NCBI RefSeq assembly: GCF_003309065.1
Contig: NZ_POAF01000002.1
Coordinates: 248,001-312,000 of the forward strand
DNA length: 64,000 nucleotides
Direction of reading: 5' to 3'
Source: Glutamicibacter soli
Lineage (GTDB): Bacteria > Actinomycetota > Actinomycetes > Actinomycetales > Micrococcaceae
A model generated the notes under the pieces. The model was not told where the DNA came from and did not search any database. It saw nothing but the letters and a program-made list of their open reading frames with translations. Both the position numbers and the translations under genes were made by a program. Shown here one piece after another: positions 16,225-24,257 of this stretch (its first letter is position 1; every line of letters starts with the position of its first letter).

Positions 16225-17373
16225 TTAGTCCTCGTCGAAAACCAGTGTGCGCAGCACCCCGTCCAGCTGGGCGGCGTCTGTCAGGAATCCGTCGTGGCCG
16301 ATCGGCGAATCGATGTAGTGCACCGGCTTGGGCGTGGCCAGGGAAGCAGCGAGCTTCACCGACTGCTCCGGGTAGTACAGGCGGTCGGACTTCACTGCCG
16401 CCACCAGCACGTTGACCTGTTCCAGCCGCGCCAGCGCGTGTTCGAAGGATTCATGCCCGCGGGCCACGTCGTGGCTCATCAAGGCCTCGGTGAGGACCAG
16501 GTAGCTGTTCGCGTCGAAGCGGTTGACCAGCTTGCTGGCCTGGTGGTCCAGGTAGCTCTCCACCTGGTAGCGTCCACGGTGCCCTTCGAAGGGAGCATCG
16601 GGGACCTCGCCGTCCTGCGCCTTGCGGCCGAAGCGGTGCTCCAGCTCCGCCTCGGAACGGTAGGTCAGGTGGGCCAGCCGGCGGGCCAGTCCCAGCCCCT
16701 CGTCCGGGCGCGCCTGGTTCTGGTAGTAGTCTCCCCCGGCGAAATGCGGATCAAGCCGGATGGATTGGGTCTGCACCTGCGCGAACGCTATCTGTTCTGC
16801 GCTGGCTTGGCCGGTGGAAGCCATGACCACCAGGTTCGCGACCTGCTCAGGGAATTCAACCGCGTATTCCAGGGCCCGGGCTCCGCCCATGGACCCGCCG
16901 AGCACGGTATGCCAGCGCTCAATTCCCAGCTGTGTAGCCAACCTTTGCTCCAGCCGTACCGAATCCTTGATGGTGACGAACGGGAAACGCGAACCCCACG
17001 GCACACCTTGCTCATCCAGCGATGCGGGGCCGGTGGATCCATTGCAACCGCCGACCATGTTCACCGAGACCACGTAGAAGCGGTCGGTGTCCACTGTCAG
17101 GCCGGGGCCGACGAAGTCCTCCCACCAGCCGTCGGTTTGCGAATCGCCCCGGGAGACGTGGGCGTCTCCGGTCAGGGCGTGCATCACCAGCACTGCGTTG
17201 CTGCGCTCGGAATTCAGCTCCCCCCAGGTTTCGTAGGCCAGGGCCACCTGCGGCAGGTAGCCGCCGAACTCGAAGGAGTACTCGCCCACGGACGCACGGC
17301 GCAAAATGCCGTGGGTCCCTTCGGCGAGCTCTTCGGTGCCGATGGTGTCTTCGGTAGTCACAATGGATGCCAT
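16225..17373 (-). CDS. metX: Homoserine O-acetyltransferase
   Basis: MetX transfers an acetyl group from acetyl-CoA to L-homoserine, activating it for sulphhydrylation. The 382-residue alpha/beta-hydrolase shows VMHALTGDAHVSRG, the nucleophile Ser161 in LGGSMGGARALEY, Asp in AAVKSDRLYYPEQ and His in DSPIGHDGFL. The substrate-specificity segment NMVGGCNGSTGP follows the acetyltransferase pattern. It begins two bases after the metY stop and thus shares the riboswitch-controlled transcript. Confidence 0.95.
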   Translation of the reverse strand: MASIVTTEDTIGTEELAEGTHGILRRASVGEYSFEFGGYLPQVALAYETWGELNSERSNAVLVMHALTGDAHVSRGDSQTDGWWEDFVGPGLTVDTDRFYVVSVNMVGGCNGSTGPASLDEQGVPWGSRFPFVTIKDSVRLEQRLATQLGIERWHTVLGGSMGGARALEYAVEFPEQVANLVVMASTGQASAEQIAFAQVQTQSIRLDPHFAGGDYYQNQARPDEGLGLARRLAHLTYRSEAELEHRFGRKAQDGEVPDAPFEGHRGRYQVESYLDHQASKLVNRFDANSYLVLTEALMSHDVARGHESFEHALARLEQVNVLVAAVKSDRLYYPEQSVKLAASLATPKPVHYIDSPIGHDGFLTDAAQLDGVLRTLVFDED

Positions 17374-17375
17374 GC

Positions 17376-18719
17376 CTAGCGGGTTTCCTGCAGTTCCTTG
17401 CCCTCAAGGGCTGCGACCGCCTGGAACCCAAGCTCGAGGTCGGCCAGGATGTCGTTGATGTTCTCCAGCCCGACGCTCAGGCGCACCAGTCCCGGGCGCA
17501 CCCCGGCGGCCAGGCGCTCCGCGTCGGAGAGCTGGGCATGGGTGGTGGAGGCCGGGTGGATGACCAGCGAGCGGACGTCACCCAGGTTCGCCACATGGGA
17601 GTGCAGCTGCAATGCGTCCACAAAAACCTTGCCGGCTTCGACTCCACCGGGCAGGTCGAAGGCCAGCACCGAGCCGGCGCCCTTCGGGCTGTACTTGCGT
17701 CCGCGCTCGAACCACGGCGAGGATTCCAAGCCGGCGTAGGCCACAGCTTCCACATCGGCGCGGGCTTCGAGCCAGTTCGCGACAGCGGAGGCGTTCTCCA
17801 CGTGGCGTTCGATGCGCAGGGACAGGGTCTCCAGACCCTGGGCGATCAAGAACGCGTTGAACGGCGCCGGGGCCGAACCCAGGTCGCGCAGCAGCTGCAC
17901 GCGGGCCTTGAGGATGTAGGCCAGGTTGGCGCCGAGGATGCCGTTGACGCCCAAGTCGCGGGCGTAGACCAGGCCGTTGTAGGACTCGTCGGGGGTGTTG
18001 AAGCTCGGGAAACGCTCGGGATCCTTGGAGAAGTCGAAGTTGCCCGAATCTACGATCACGCCGGCGATCGCGGTGCCGTGGCCGCCGAGGAACTTGGTGG
18101 CCGAATGGATCACGATGTCCGCACCCCATTCGATGGGGCGGATCAGGTACGGGGTAGCCAGGGTGCTGTCAACCAGCAGCGGCACGCCGACCTCGTGGGC
18201 GATCGCGGAAATGCCCTCGATGTCCAGCACATCCTGGCGCGGATTGGAGATGGTCTCGCCGAAGAACGCCTTGGTGTTCGGCTGGACGGCGTCGCGCCAT
18301 TCCTGCAGGTTGTCCGGGTCGGAAACGAAAGTGACCTCGACGCCCAGCTTCTTCAGCGTGTGCTTGAGCAGGTTCTGGGTTCCGCCGTAGAGGCTCGGGC
18401 TGGCCACCAGGTGGTCGCCGGCCTCGGCGATGTTCAGGATCGCGAAGGTGGTTGCCGCCTGGCCGGAGGACAGCAGCAGTGCGCCCACGCCGCCTTCGAG
18501 GTCGGCGATGCGGGTTTCCACGGCCTCGGTGGTCGGGTTGCCGATGCGGGTGTAGATCGGCTCCAGCTCCTGCAGGGCGAAGCGCGCTGCGGCGCTTTCG
18601 GCGCTCGGGAAGACGAAGGACGTGGTCTGGAAGATCGGCAGGGAGCGAGCACCGGTAACCGGGTCAGGGCTCTGTCCTGCGTGGATCTGACGGGTTTCAA
18701 ACGACCAATTGTTGCTCAT
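17376..18719 (-). CDS. metY: O-acetylhomoserine aminocarboxypropyltransferase (sulphhydrylase)
   Basis: This PLP enzyme makes homocysteine from O-acetylhomoserine and sulphide. The 447-residue product belongs to the Cys/Met metabolism fold: IYTRIGNPTTEAVETRI, SSGQAATTFAIL, GETISNPRQDVLDI, and the PLP lysine Lys209 in HSATKFLGGHGTAIAG. The ATG at 18719 is chosen because it has GGAGG eight bases upstream; the open frame continues back to 18989 only because it runs through the riboswitch. It is the first gene of metY-metX and is regulated by SAM. Confidence 0.95.
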   Translation of the reverse strand: MSNNWSFETRQIHAGQSPDPVTGARSLPIFQTTSFVFPSAESAAARFALQELEPIYTRIGNPTTEAVETRIADLEGGVGALLLSSGQAATTFAILNIAEAGDHLVASPSLYGGTQNLLKHTLKKLGVEVTFVSDPDNLQEWRDAVQPNTKAFFGETISNPRQDVLDIEGISAIAHEVGVPLLVDSTLATPYLIRPIEWGADIVIHSATKFLGGHGTAIAGVIVDSGNFDFSKDPERFPSFNTPDESYNGLVYARDLGVNGILGANLAYILKARVQLLRDLGSAPAPFNAFLIAQGLETLSLRIERHVENASAVANWLEARADVEAVAYAGLESSPWFERGRKYSPKGAGSVLAFDLPGGVEAGKVFVDALQLHSHVANLGDVRSLVIHPASTTHAQLSDAERLAAGVRPGLVRLSVGLENINDILADLELGFQAVAALEGKELQETR

Positions 18720-18806
18720 GGCAGCCTCCAAAAGTTCTGTAACTATGGGGGTACACCACTGAACACACACCACCGGGAAGAACCTCAACGAGGTGCTGCC
18801 AGAGGG

Positions 18807-18929
18807 GTAACCCGCGCTTGTCCTTGACGCCGAGCGGCTCAAGGGCCAGGTCTTCACCCGGGGCACCCCACCGCGGTTGGAGGGTTGCCGCCCAGTAAGC
18901 CGGGGCTTGTTACTGGGACTCATGACCTG
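18807..18929 (-). ncRNA. SAM-IV riboswitch upstream of metY
   Basis: Read on the minus strand, the leader begins GGTCATGAGTCCCAG, then CAAGCCCCGGCTTACTGGGC, GGCAACCCTCCAACCGCGG, TGGGGTGCCCCGGGTGAAGA and ends near AAGCGCGGGTTAC. This order is the known SAM-IV consensus of actinobacteria: the SAM-binding core shared with SAM-I (GGCAACC) plus the extra GCGCGGGT pseudoknot partner. The metY start is ~90 bases downstream. Binding of S-adenosylmethionine is expected to switch off metY-metX. Boundaries are approximate to within ~10 bases. Confidence 0.9.
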
Positions 18930-19048
18930 CCACCAGTGTGCCCGAAAATCGAATATCTTGGCAACCCGAGGCCGGATCCAGAGTCTCAATCGGTCATATT
19001 CACGTCCGAGCGACGTCTTATTGCACAGAATTCGACAAGAGTCCAGAT

Positions 19049-19064
19049 CTTAGGATCACCTAAG
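19049..19064. promoter_or_regulatory. Short inverted repeat before the VOC gene
   Basis: CTTAGG-ATCA-CCTAAG forms 6-bp arms with a 4-bp spacer, 40 bases before the VOC gene start. It could be an operator. It resembles half of an iron-regulator box (TTAGG...CCTAA) but is shorter than the 19-bp consensus. Confidence 0.3.
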
Positions 19065-19103
19065 TAGAGACTGGGATCACATTGTTGTCATGATTGGCAC
19101 ATG

Positions 19104-19745
19104 ATGAGGCTAGATCACGTTACGTACGCATGCGGCCCGGATGGGCTGATGCCAACCGCTGAAAGAATTGCAGAGTCCCTGGGCCTGGAATTCGTCAAGG
19201 GAGGCGTGCATCCACGGTTTGGAACTCGCAATGTAATTTTCCCGCTGAAGCACAACCAGTACCTTGAGGTCGTCGAGGTACTGAACCATCCGGCCAGCCT
19301 CAAGGCACCTTTCGGACAGGCCGTGCGCGCGCGCTCCGAGCTGGGCGGCGGCTGGATGGGTTGGTGCGTGTCATTGGACGACCTGAGCGGAGCGGAAGAA
19401 CGCCTGGAACGCAAGGCAGTTCCCGGGAACCGCAAGTTCCCCGACGGCCGCGAACTGACCTGGCAGCAGATCGGCATCAAGGGCCTGATCGCGGATCCGC
19501 AGGTGCCCTATCTGCTGCGCTGGGACGACGGCACCGAGGACCTGCATCCGTCGCGCGCGCTGGAGCCTACCGGTGAAATCAGCGAGATCAACATTGCAGG
19601 ATCCCGCGAGCGCGTGCTTGAATGGCTGGGGCAGCCGGAGAACGTGAATCTCGGACCGGTGACCACCAAGTACCAAGCTCCCAACGGGACGCCGGGCATC
19701 CTGTCGGTAACTTTCAATACCGCCAAGGGCACGGTCGTTCTCTAG
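19104..19745 (+). CDS. VOC-fold (glyoxalase-like) protein
   Basis: A 213-residue protein of the vicinal oxygen chelate superfamily. The first module has MRLDHVTYACGPDGLM with the usual metal-ligand His4, AESLGLEFVKGGVHPRFGTR and NQYLEVVEVL with a Glu. The second half (about 110-205) repeats the strand order with a weaker match. Members include dioxygenases, isomerases and antibiotic-binding proteins, and this uncharacterised subtype is common in Micrococcaceae. ATGs at 19101 and 19104 are adjacent. It is convergent with the next gene across a terminator. Confidence 0.8.
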   Translation: MRLDHVTYACGPDGLMPTAERIAESLGLEFVKGGVHPRFGTRNVIFPLKHNQYLEVVEVLNHPASLKAPFGQAVRARSELGGGWMGWCVSLDDLSGAEERLERKAVPGNRKFPDGRELTWQQIGIKGLIADPQVPYLLRWDDGTEDLHPSRALEPTGEISEINIAGSRERVLEWLGQPENVNLGPVTTKYQAPNGTPGILSVTFNTAKGTVVL

Positions 19746-19770
19746 GAACATCGGGGACCACAGCACAAGA

Positions 19771-19798
19771 TAGGCGGGGACAATGGAGTCCCCACCTA
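19771..19798. terminator. Hairpin between convergent genes
   Basis: TAGGCGGGGAC (19771-19781) pairs with GTCCCCACCTA (19788-19798) around AATGGA with one mismatch. It lies between two facing stop codons and can terminate both. Confidence 0.7.
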
Positions 19799-19831
19799 CC
19801 TTTGCTTGTTAATTGGACGGTTGGTGCAGCC

Positions 19832-21136
19832 CTAGGATCCGGGTAGCTGCACCAGCTGGCAGTTTTCGACTCCCGCGGCCGCCCGTTTCACCCAGCTGAT
19901 TTGGGACTGCTCGTCCAGCGCGTTCAGCGCGTCGAGCTGCTCAGACTGGGCTGAGTCGACGAATTCCCGGTCTGCCTTTGTAGTCCACCATTGGTACAGC
20001 AGGTTGGACTGCGCCCACATGTGCCGCTGCGCTTCGGTAGCGGCACTCGAGGTGCCAACAATGCCGTGGCTCGCCGCAAGGCTGCCCAAACATTGTTCGG
20101 TGGGGTTGACCGACATTTTCATGGCCAGATCCCACTTGACGGTTTCCGGGGAATAGCGGTCCTCGAAGCCCAGCAGCAGACCGCCGGTTGCCTCGGCATG
20201 GGCCTTGCTGCTGGTGATGATGCGCGGCTGCTGGATTCCTGTGGCCTGTTCCAACTGGCCGACACCCGCGGTGATGTTAGACCTCCAGTCGTTCCAGTGC
20301 TCCGCTTCCCCGGGCCAGAAACAGTACTCGTGCCCGTCGCCGGGTTCTTCGCAGCGTAGCTCGGAGGTGCGGCTGAGCTGCTGCTCTTCGCCCGCATCCT
20401 GCGCCGCCAGCGCCCCGCCGCCCCAGAGCACTGTCAGCGACAATGCTCCGGCCACGGCCAGCGCGCGACGCGCCATTCGGTTCATGTTCTGCGCCTTGAC
20501 GCAGATGGCCAACACGCCCAACATCGACCAGCCCAGATAGCACAGGGCGACTGCCTGGATGACTATGGGATTCGGTGCCGAATCCCGGGTGCAGCACTCT
20601 GAAAGCCCTGCCATGTTGCTCAGCATGGGGCCAGGGGCCACCAGGGAAAGCAGTTGCAGTCCGGAGAACAACACGATGCTCAGCCCGATGGCCAGCTTCG
20701 GGGCGAACAGCAGTCCCAGCCCCAAACCGCCCAGGCACAGGCCCAGCATCATGAGCATGGAGAGCAGGAATAGTCCGGGGTCGGGGACGAACACTTCGCC
20801 CATCCGGTACATCACCGTCGCGTAGCCCAGCAGGTAGGCGCTGGCGCCGACAACCAGCGGGGGCGCCAGCAGCTGCAGGGCGGTTGCCGCGATGCGGTGC
20901 GGTCCGCGTACCCGGCGCAGGGCCGCGATGCCGAAGCGGCCGCCCACCCATGCGGCGTAGGTGCCCAGCACGACGCCGCAGAAGAGCATGCCGAAGGAGG
21001 AGGCGACGCTCAGGCCTTCCCTGCTGGTATGTTCGGTCTCCACCGGAACCAGCAGCGCCAAGAGCTCGGTGAAGATCAGCATCGCCATCAGCGCGAGGCA
21101 GGCCCGCGACTTGCTCCAGAGTTCGGCGAACTGCAT
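19832..21136 (-). CDS. Membrane protein of unknown function with a large extracytoplasmic C-terminus
   Basis: The ~434-residue protein has about six or seven hydrophobic helices in residues 15-245 (for example LALMAMLIFTELLALLVPV, LLAPPLVVGASAYLLGYAT, LLSMLMMLGLCLGGLGLGL, ALAVAGALSLTVLWGGGALA) followed by a ~180-residue soluble region with several cysteines (LRCEEPGDGHEYCFWPGEAE). The arrangement recalls an ABC-transporter-associated actinobacterial membrane family, but no partner ATPase is nearby. ATG 21136 is preferred over 21187 because AAGGGAAG lies immediately upstream. Function unknown. Confidence 0.7.
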   Translation of the reverse strand: MQFAELWSKSRACLALMAMLIFTELLALLVPVETEHTSREGLSVASSFGMLFCGVVLGTYAAWVGGRFGIAALRRVRGPHRIAATALQLLAPPLVVGASAYLLGYATVMYRMGEVFVPDPGLFLLSMLMMLGLCLGGLGLGLLFAPKLAIGLSIVLFSGLQLLSLVAPGPMLSNMAGLSECCTRDSAPNPIVIQAVALCYLGWSMLGVLAICVKAQNMNRMARRALAVAGALSLTVLWGGGALAAQDAGEEQQLSRTSELRCEEPGDGHEYCFWPGEAEHWNDWRSNITAGVGQLEQATGIQQPRIITSSKAHAEATGGLLLGFEDRYSPETVKWDLAMKMSVNPTEQCLGSLAASHGIVGTSSAATEAQRHMWAQSNLLYQWWTTKADREFVDSAQSEQLDALNALDEQSQISWVKRAAAGVENCQLVQLPGS

Positions 21137-21261
21137 GTCTTCCCTTCGAGTTCCTGACGGATGCTCTCTCATCAGGAAGTCTTTCATCAGATTGGCGGAT
21201 ATTTTGTACCGGAGTAACTTTATCCGCTTTTTCTGGACGTCCGCTTCAAATACCCTGCTGG

Positions 21262-21675
21262 TTAGGGAACCAGCCGTTTGCCCAGCACTGCGACGTTCAG
21301 GCGTTCGAAACCGAGTTTTTCGTAGAACTGCGTAACCGAGTCATTGCCGGCGCGGACCATCAGCTGGACCTTGACGGTTCCCCGGGCGCGCAGCCATTCT
21401 GCTGCCGCTTCGACGATGCGCCACCCGCAGCCCTGGTCCTGCAAGTCGGGGTCGACGGCGACGTAGTAAAGCCAGCCGCGATGCCCGTCATCTCCGGCCA
21501 TGGCGGTGGCGGCCAGCCGCTCCCCCTGGACGAGCGCCAGGATGGTGGACTCAGGGCCCGCGAGGGCCTTGCGGGCGTCGGCGTGCGGATCGTTCCACGG
21601 TCGGGTCAGCCCGGTGTGTTCCCACAGCGCGACAGCCCGCTCGACCCAGGCCTCGGAAAGTTCGATTAATTCCAT
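21262..21675 (-). CDS. GNAT-family acetyltransferase, YpeA-like
   Basis: A compact 137-residue single-domain GNAT. The acetyl-CoA loop reads VDPDLQDQGCGWRIVEAA; family members usually have RGxG or QGxG here and QDQGCG fits. The C-terminal VTQFYEKLGFERLNVAVLGK is the classic end of YpeA-type enzymes. The starting LIELSEAWVERAVALWEHTG also matches YpeA proteins. Substrate unknown. It stops 20 bases before the CPBP gene region on the same strand. Confidence 0.85.
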   Translation of the reverse strand: MELIELSEAWVERAVALWEHTGLTRPWNDPHADARKALAGPESTILALVQGERLAATAMAGDDGHRGWLYYVAVDPDLQDQGCGWRIVEAAAEWLRARGTVKVQLMVRAGNDSVTQFYEKLGFERLNVAVLGKRLVP

Positions 21676-21695
21676 GTCAGAAGGCTATGGGAAGG

Positions 21696-22478
21696 CTACG
21701 CGCCGATGCCAATCGCCGGTCCGAGCAGCAGGTAGCCGACGAAGCCGATGGCATCGAGCAGGAAGTGCGCGATCACCAAGGGCATGACCCGGCCGTAGCG
21801 GTGGTAGACCCAGCCGAACACCACACCCATGACCACGTTGCCGATCATCGGCCCGATGCCTTGGTAGAGGTGGTAGCTGCCGCGGATCAGCGCCGAGGCT
21901 AGGATCGTGGTCCACAGTCCCAGCTTGAGCTTGCGGACGTAGGTGAACAGGAAGCCGAGCATGATCACTTCCTCCAGCACCGCGTGGCGTGCGGCCGAGA
22001 GCATGAGCACCGGGACGCTCCACCAGTAGTCCCCGAGGTTCGCGGTGGACAGCGCCGTGGTGATGCCCAAAGCCCTGCCCGCAGCGTAGACTCCGAGGGT
22101 TCCCAGGCCCATGGCCAGGAACAGGCCGGCGCCCAGCAGCGTATCCCGCCCGGGTTTGCGCAGGTCGAAGCCGATCATCGACACGGTGGTGCCGGTGCTG
22201 CGCTTCATGAGATAAAGCGCCAGCAGCACGGGAACCAGGGCGAAAACGATGTCCAGCAGCTGGTAGGCCAGGTCGAAGTACTCGCGGGTGCTCAGCGGGT
22301 TGTTCATCGAGGTCGTCTGCTCGGACAGCGGCGCCTTGGTGACCTTGTCGGCGAAGCTGATGATCGAGTACACCGCGCTCTGTCCCAGGCACAGGGCCAT
22401 CACCAGCGCGATCTCGATCTTCAGCGTGCGCCGGTCCACGGTTTGGGTGCTGGTCTGTGCATTCACGTCTTTGATCAT
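21696..22478 (-). CDS. CPBP-family intramembrane protease-like protein
   Basis: A ~260-residue membrane protein with about seven helices. The CPBP (CAAX protease and bacteriocin processing) motifs are present: EEVIMLGFLFTYVRK (motif 1, usually EExxxR), SALIRGSYHLYQG with a His (motif 2), and FGWVYHRYGRVMPLVIAHFL with the final His (motif 3). The Arg of motif 1 is replaced, as seen in a subset of actinobacterial relatives. Proteolytic activity is therefore inferred only. ATG 22478 is chosen; 22502 is also possible. Confidence 0.82.
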   Translation of the reverse strand: MIKDVNAQTSTQTVDRRTLKIEIALVMALCLGQSAVYSIISFADKVTKAPLSEQTTSMNNPLSTREYFDLAYQLLDIVFALVPVLLALYLMKRSTGTTVSMIGFDLRKPGRDTLLGAGLFLAMGLGTLGVYAAGRALGITTALSTANLGDYWWSVPVLMLSAARHAVLEEVIMLGFLFTYVRKLKLGLWTTILASALIRGSYHLYQGIGPMIGNVVMGVVFGWVYHRYGRVMPLVIAHFLLDAIGFVGYLLLGPAIGIGA

Positions 22479-22570
22479 AGACCGCGCACGCTGTGCGGAC
22501 ACCCAGCGATCGGGACGCCATGCGATAGCCTGAAGAAGCTGTTTTCCCTGATCCGCGAAGCGAGTTGCCT

Positions 22571-23425
22571 GTGTCCCGTCCCGCCACCGAAGCCGAGATG
22601 AACCTGGGCACGATGCTGCGCCCGGACCTGCCCTGGGAAGGAGGGGTCGTCAACGAGGGCGGACAGTTCCACACCGTGCTGCTGGCCAACGAGCAAGCTG
22701 TCATCCGCATGGCCCGTACACCCCAAGCCAGTGCCCAGATGCCGCGCAGCGTCCGGCTCCACCGGCTCCTTGCCGAGCAGCTGGATTACCTGCTTCCCAC
22801 TGACTGCAGCGACATCCTGACCATCGACGGGCTATCTTCGGTGGCCACCGTATTCGTACCGGGGAGCGCCCACGAACCGCATAGCGGAGACCCTGCGCCA
22901 CTTCGCCGCTTGGTTCGGGAGCTGGCCGAGGTGCACCTGCAGCCGCTGGAAGATGAACTGGCCGAGCCCTTTGCATTTCGAGGTCCGTGGACGCCGGCGC
23001 GCCAGCAGAAATGCTTCGATGCGCTTCCGGAAGAGCTCCGCTCGGCGTCCGCGCTCCTGTGGGATCAGTTGGATTACCTGGCGCAAAGCCCAACCAGCTT
23101 GGTCCACGGCGATCTCGCTGGCCACAACATGCACTGGGTGGACGGGAAGCTGGTCGGAATCCTGGACTGGGATCTTGCCTGCGCCTGGGACCCTGCGTTG
23201 AATACGGCCTACCTGTCCTTGTGGCATGGGCAGGACCTGATCGAGCAGATTGCCCCGGATGCCGAGCAGGCCCGCAGAGCCAGGATCTGGCTGGGCCTGA
23301 TGAGCCTTGAACGGCTCTCCGACACGCTCACGCGCAGCGACAGTCCCCGGCTGGACAAGCTCATGCGCAAGATCGGCCCGCGCATCCTGTCCGCGGCCGA
23401 GGCGGCGGGCTCCCGCCCGCGTTAG
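22571..23425 (+). CDS. APH-family phosphotransferase (macrolide-kinase-like)
   Basis: A ~284-residue kinase-like protein. The catalytic HGDLAGHN (with NMHW) and metal-binding DWDLACAWDP motifs match the aminoglycoside/choline phosphotransferase fold. The N-terminal lobe holds EGGQFHTVLLANEQAVIRMART with the ATP-binding Arg/Lys region. Relatives are often annotated as macrolide 2'-phosphotransferases, but many chromosomal copies phosphorylate other substrates. The start is unclear: TTG 22565, GTG 22571 and ATG 22598 are in frame. It faces away from the CPBP gene. Confidence 0.82.
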   Translation: MSRPATEAEMNLGTMLRPDLPWEGGVVNEGGQFHTVLLANEQAVIRMARTPQASAQMPRSVRLHRLLAEQLDYLLPTDCSDILTIDGLSSVATVFVPGSAHEPHSGDPAPLRRLVRELAEVHLQPLEDELAEPFAFRGPWTPARQQKCFDALPEELRSASALLWDQLDYLAQSPTSLVHGDLAGHNMHWVDGKLVGILDWDLACAWDPALNTAYLSLWHGQDLIEQIAPDAEQARRARIWLGLMSLERLSDTLTRSDSPRLDKLMRKIGPRILSAAEAAGSRPR

Positions 23426-23465
23426 TCTGCCGGGCTTCCGGTCGGGTCCTGCCATGCGGGTGCGG

Positions 23466-24245
23466 CTAGCCGAGGACAGGCATGCCCCCGGCGGCCAGGG
23501 CCTTGCGTTGGGCCGCGGTGATTTTGGCGTCGGTGATGATCCCGGTGAGGTGTTCGGTATCCAGGATGACGAACGAGCGTTGGCCGATCTTGGATGAATC
23601 CACCACCACGAAGCTGCGCGCGGACTGCCGGATCAGCTGTTCGTTGACCGCCGCTTCCATCTCGTCGCCGACCATCGGGCCGGTGTCCGCATCCAGCCCA
23701 TTGACCCCCACGAAGGACAGGTCGAGGGTGATCTTCGCGAGCGAGGACTGCGCCATGGGGCCGACCAGCTCGTAGGAGCGGTCGTTGAGCACCCCGCCGG
23801 TGACCATGACCCGGATGTGCGGGCGCACCGCCAGCAGCGAGGCGATGTTCACGGCGTTGGTGACCACTGTCAGGGTGACCCGCCCCGGCTCCCCCACCAG
23901 TTCCTGGCGCAAGCCCAGCTCGGTGGCGATGGCCTTGGTGGTGGTGCCTCCGGACAAGCCGACCACCATGTCCTTGCGCACCAGCGCGGCGGCGGCCTTG
24001 GCCACCTGGGCCTTCTCTTCGTCGTGCTCCTCGCGCTGGTAGCGCGAGGGCAGCTCGTAGGCCACGGAGTTGGAGACCGCTCCGCCGTGGGTGCGGGTCA
24101 GCAGCGAGGCCGCGGCCAGTGAATCCAGGTCCCGGCGGGCGGTTGCCGGGCTGGTGTCCAGCTGCTGCACGATCTCATCGACGTCGATCTGGCCGCGGCT
24201 GGCCAGCAGGTCGAGGATGTGGTTAAGCCGCTCCTCGCGTTTCAT
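23466..24245 (-). CDS. DeoR/GlpR-family transcriptional regulator
   Basis: The 259-residue protein begins with a DeoR helix-turn-helix (KREERLNHILDLLASRGQID, then LDTSPATARRDLDSLAAASL) and continues with the ISOCOT sugar-phosphate sensor domain (VGLSGGTTTKAIATELG and VMVTGGVLNDRSYELVGPMA and FVGVNGLDADTG). These proteins repress sugar operons until a phosphorylated sugar binds. It is the last gene after the ABC importer and CutC, 12 bases downstream, so it is likely to regulate this amino-sugar operon and itself. Confidence 0.92.
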   Translation of the reverse strand: MKREERLNHILDLLASRGQIDVDEIVQQLDTSPATARRDLDSLAAASLLTRTHGGAVSNSVAYELPSRYQREEHDEEKAQVAKAAAALVRKDMVVGLSGGTTTKAIATELGLRQELVGEPGRVTLTVVTNAVNIASLLAVRPHIRVMVTGGVLNDRSYELVGPMAQSSLAKITLDLSFVGVNGLDADTGPMVGDEMEAAVNEQLIRQSARSFVVVDSSKIGQRSFVILDTEHLTGIITDAKITAAQRKALAAGGMPVLG

Positions 24246-24257
24246 GGATCCTGCCCC

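Noticed and set aside
18720-18989. N-terminal extension of metY
   Set aside because: It reads through the SAM-IV riboswitch; the ribosome-binding site and family start are at 18719.
19049-19064. Iron-regulator (IdeR/DtxR) box
   Set aside because: The arms TTAGG/CCTAA fit, but the element is 14-16 bases and lacks the full 19-bp consensus; the neighbouring VOC gene is not an iron gene.
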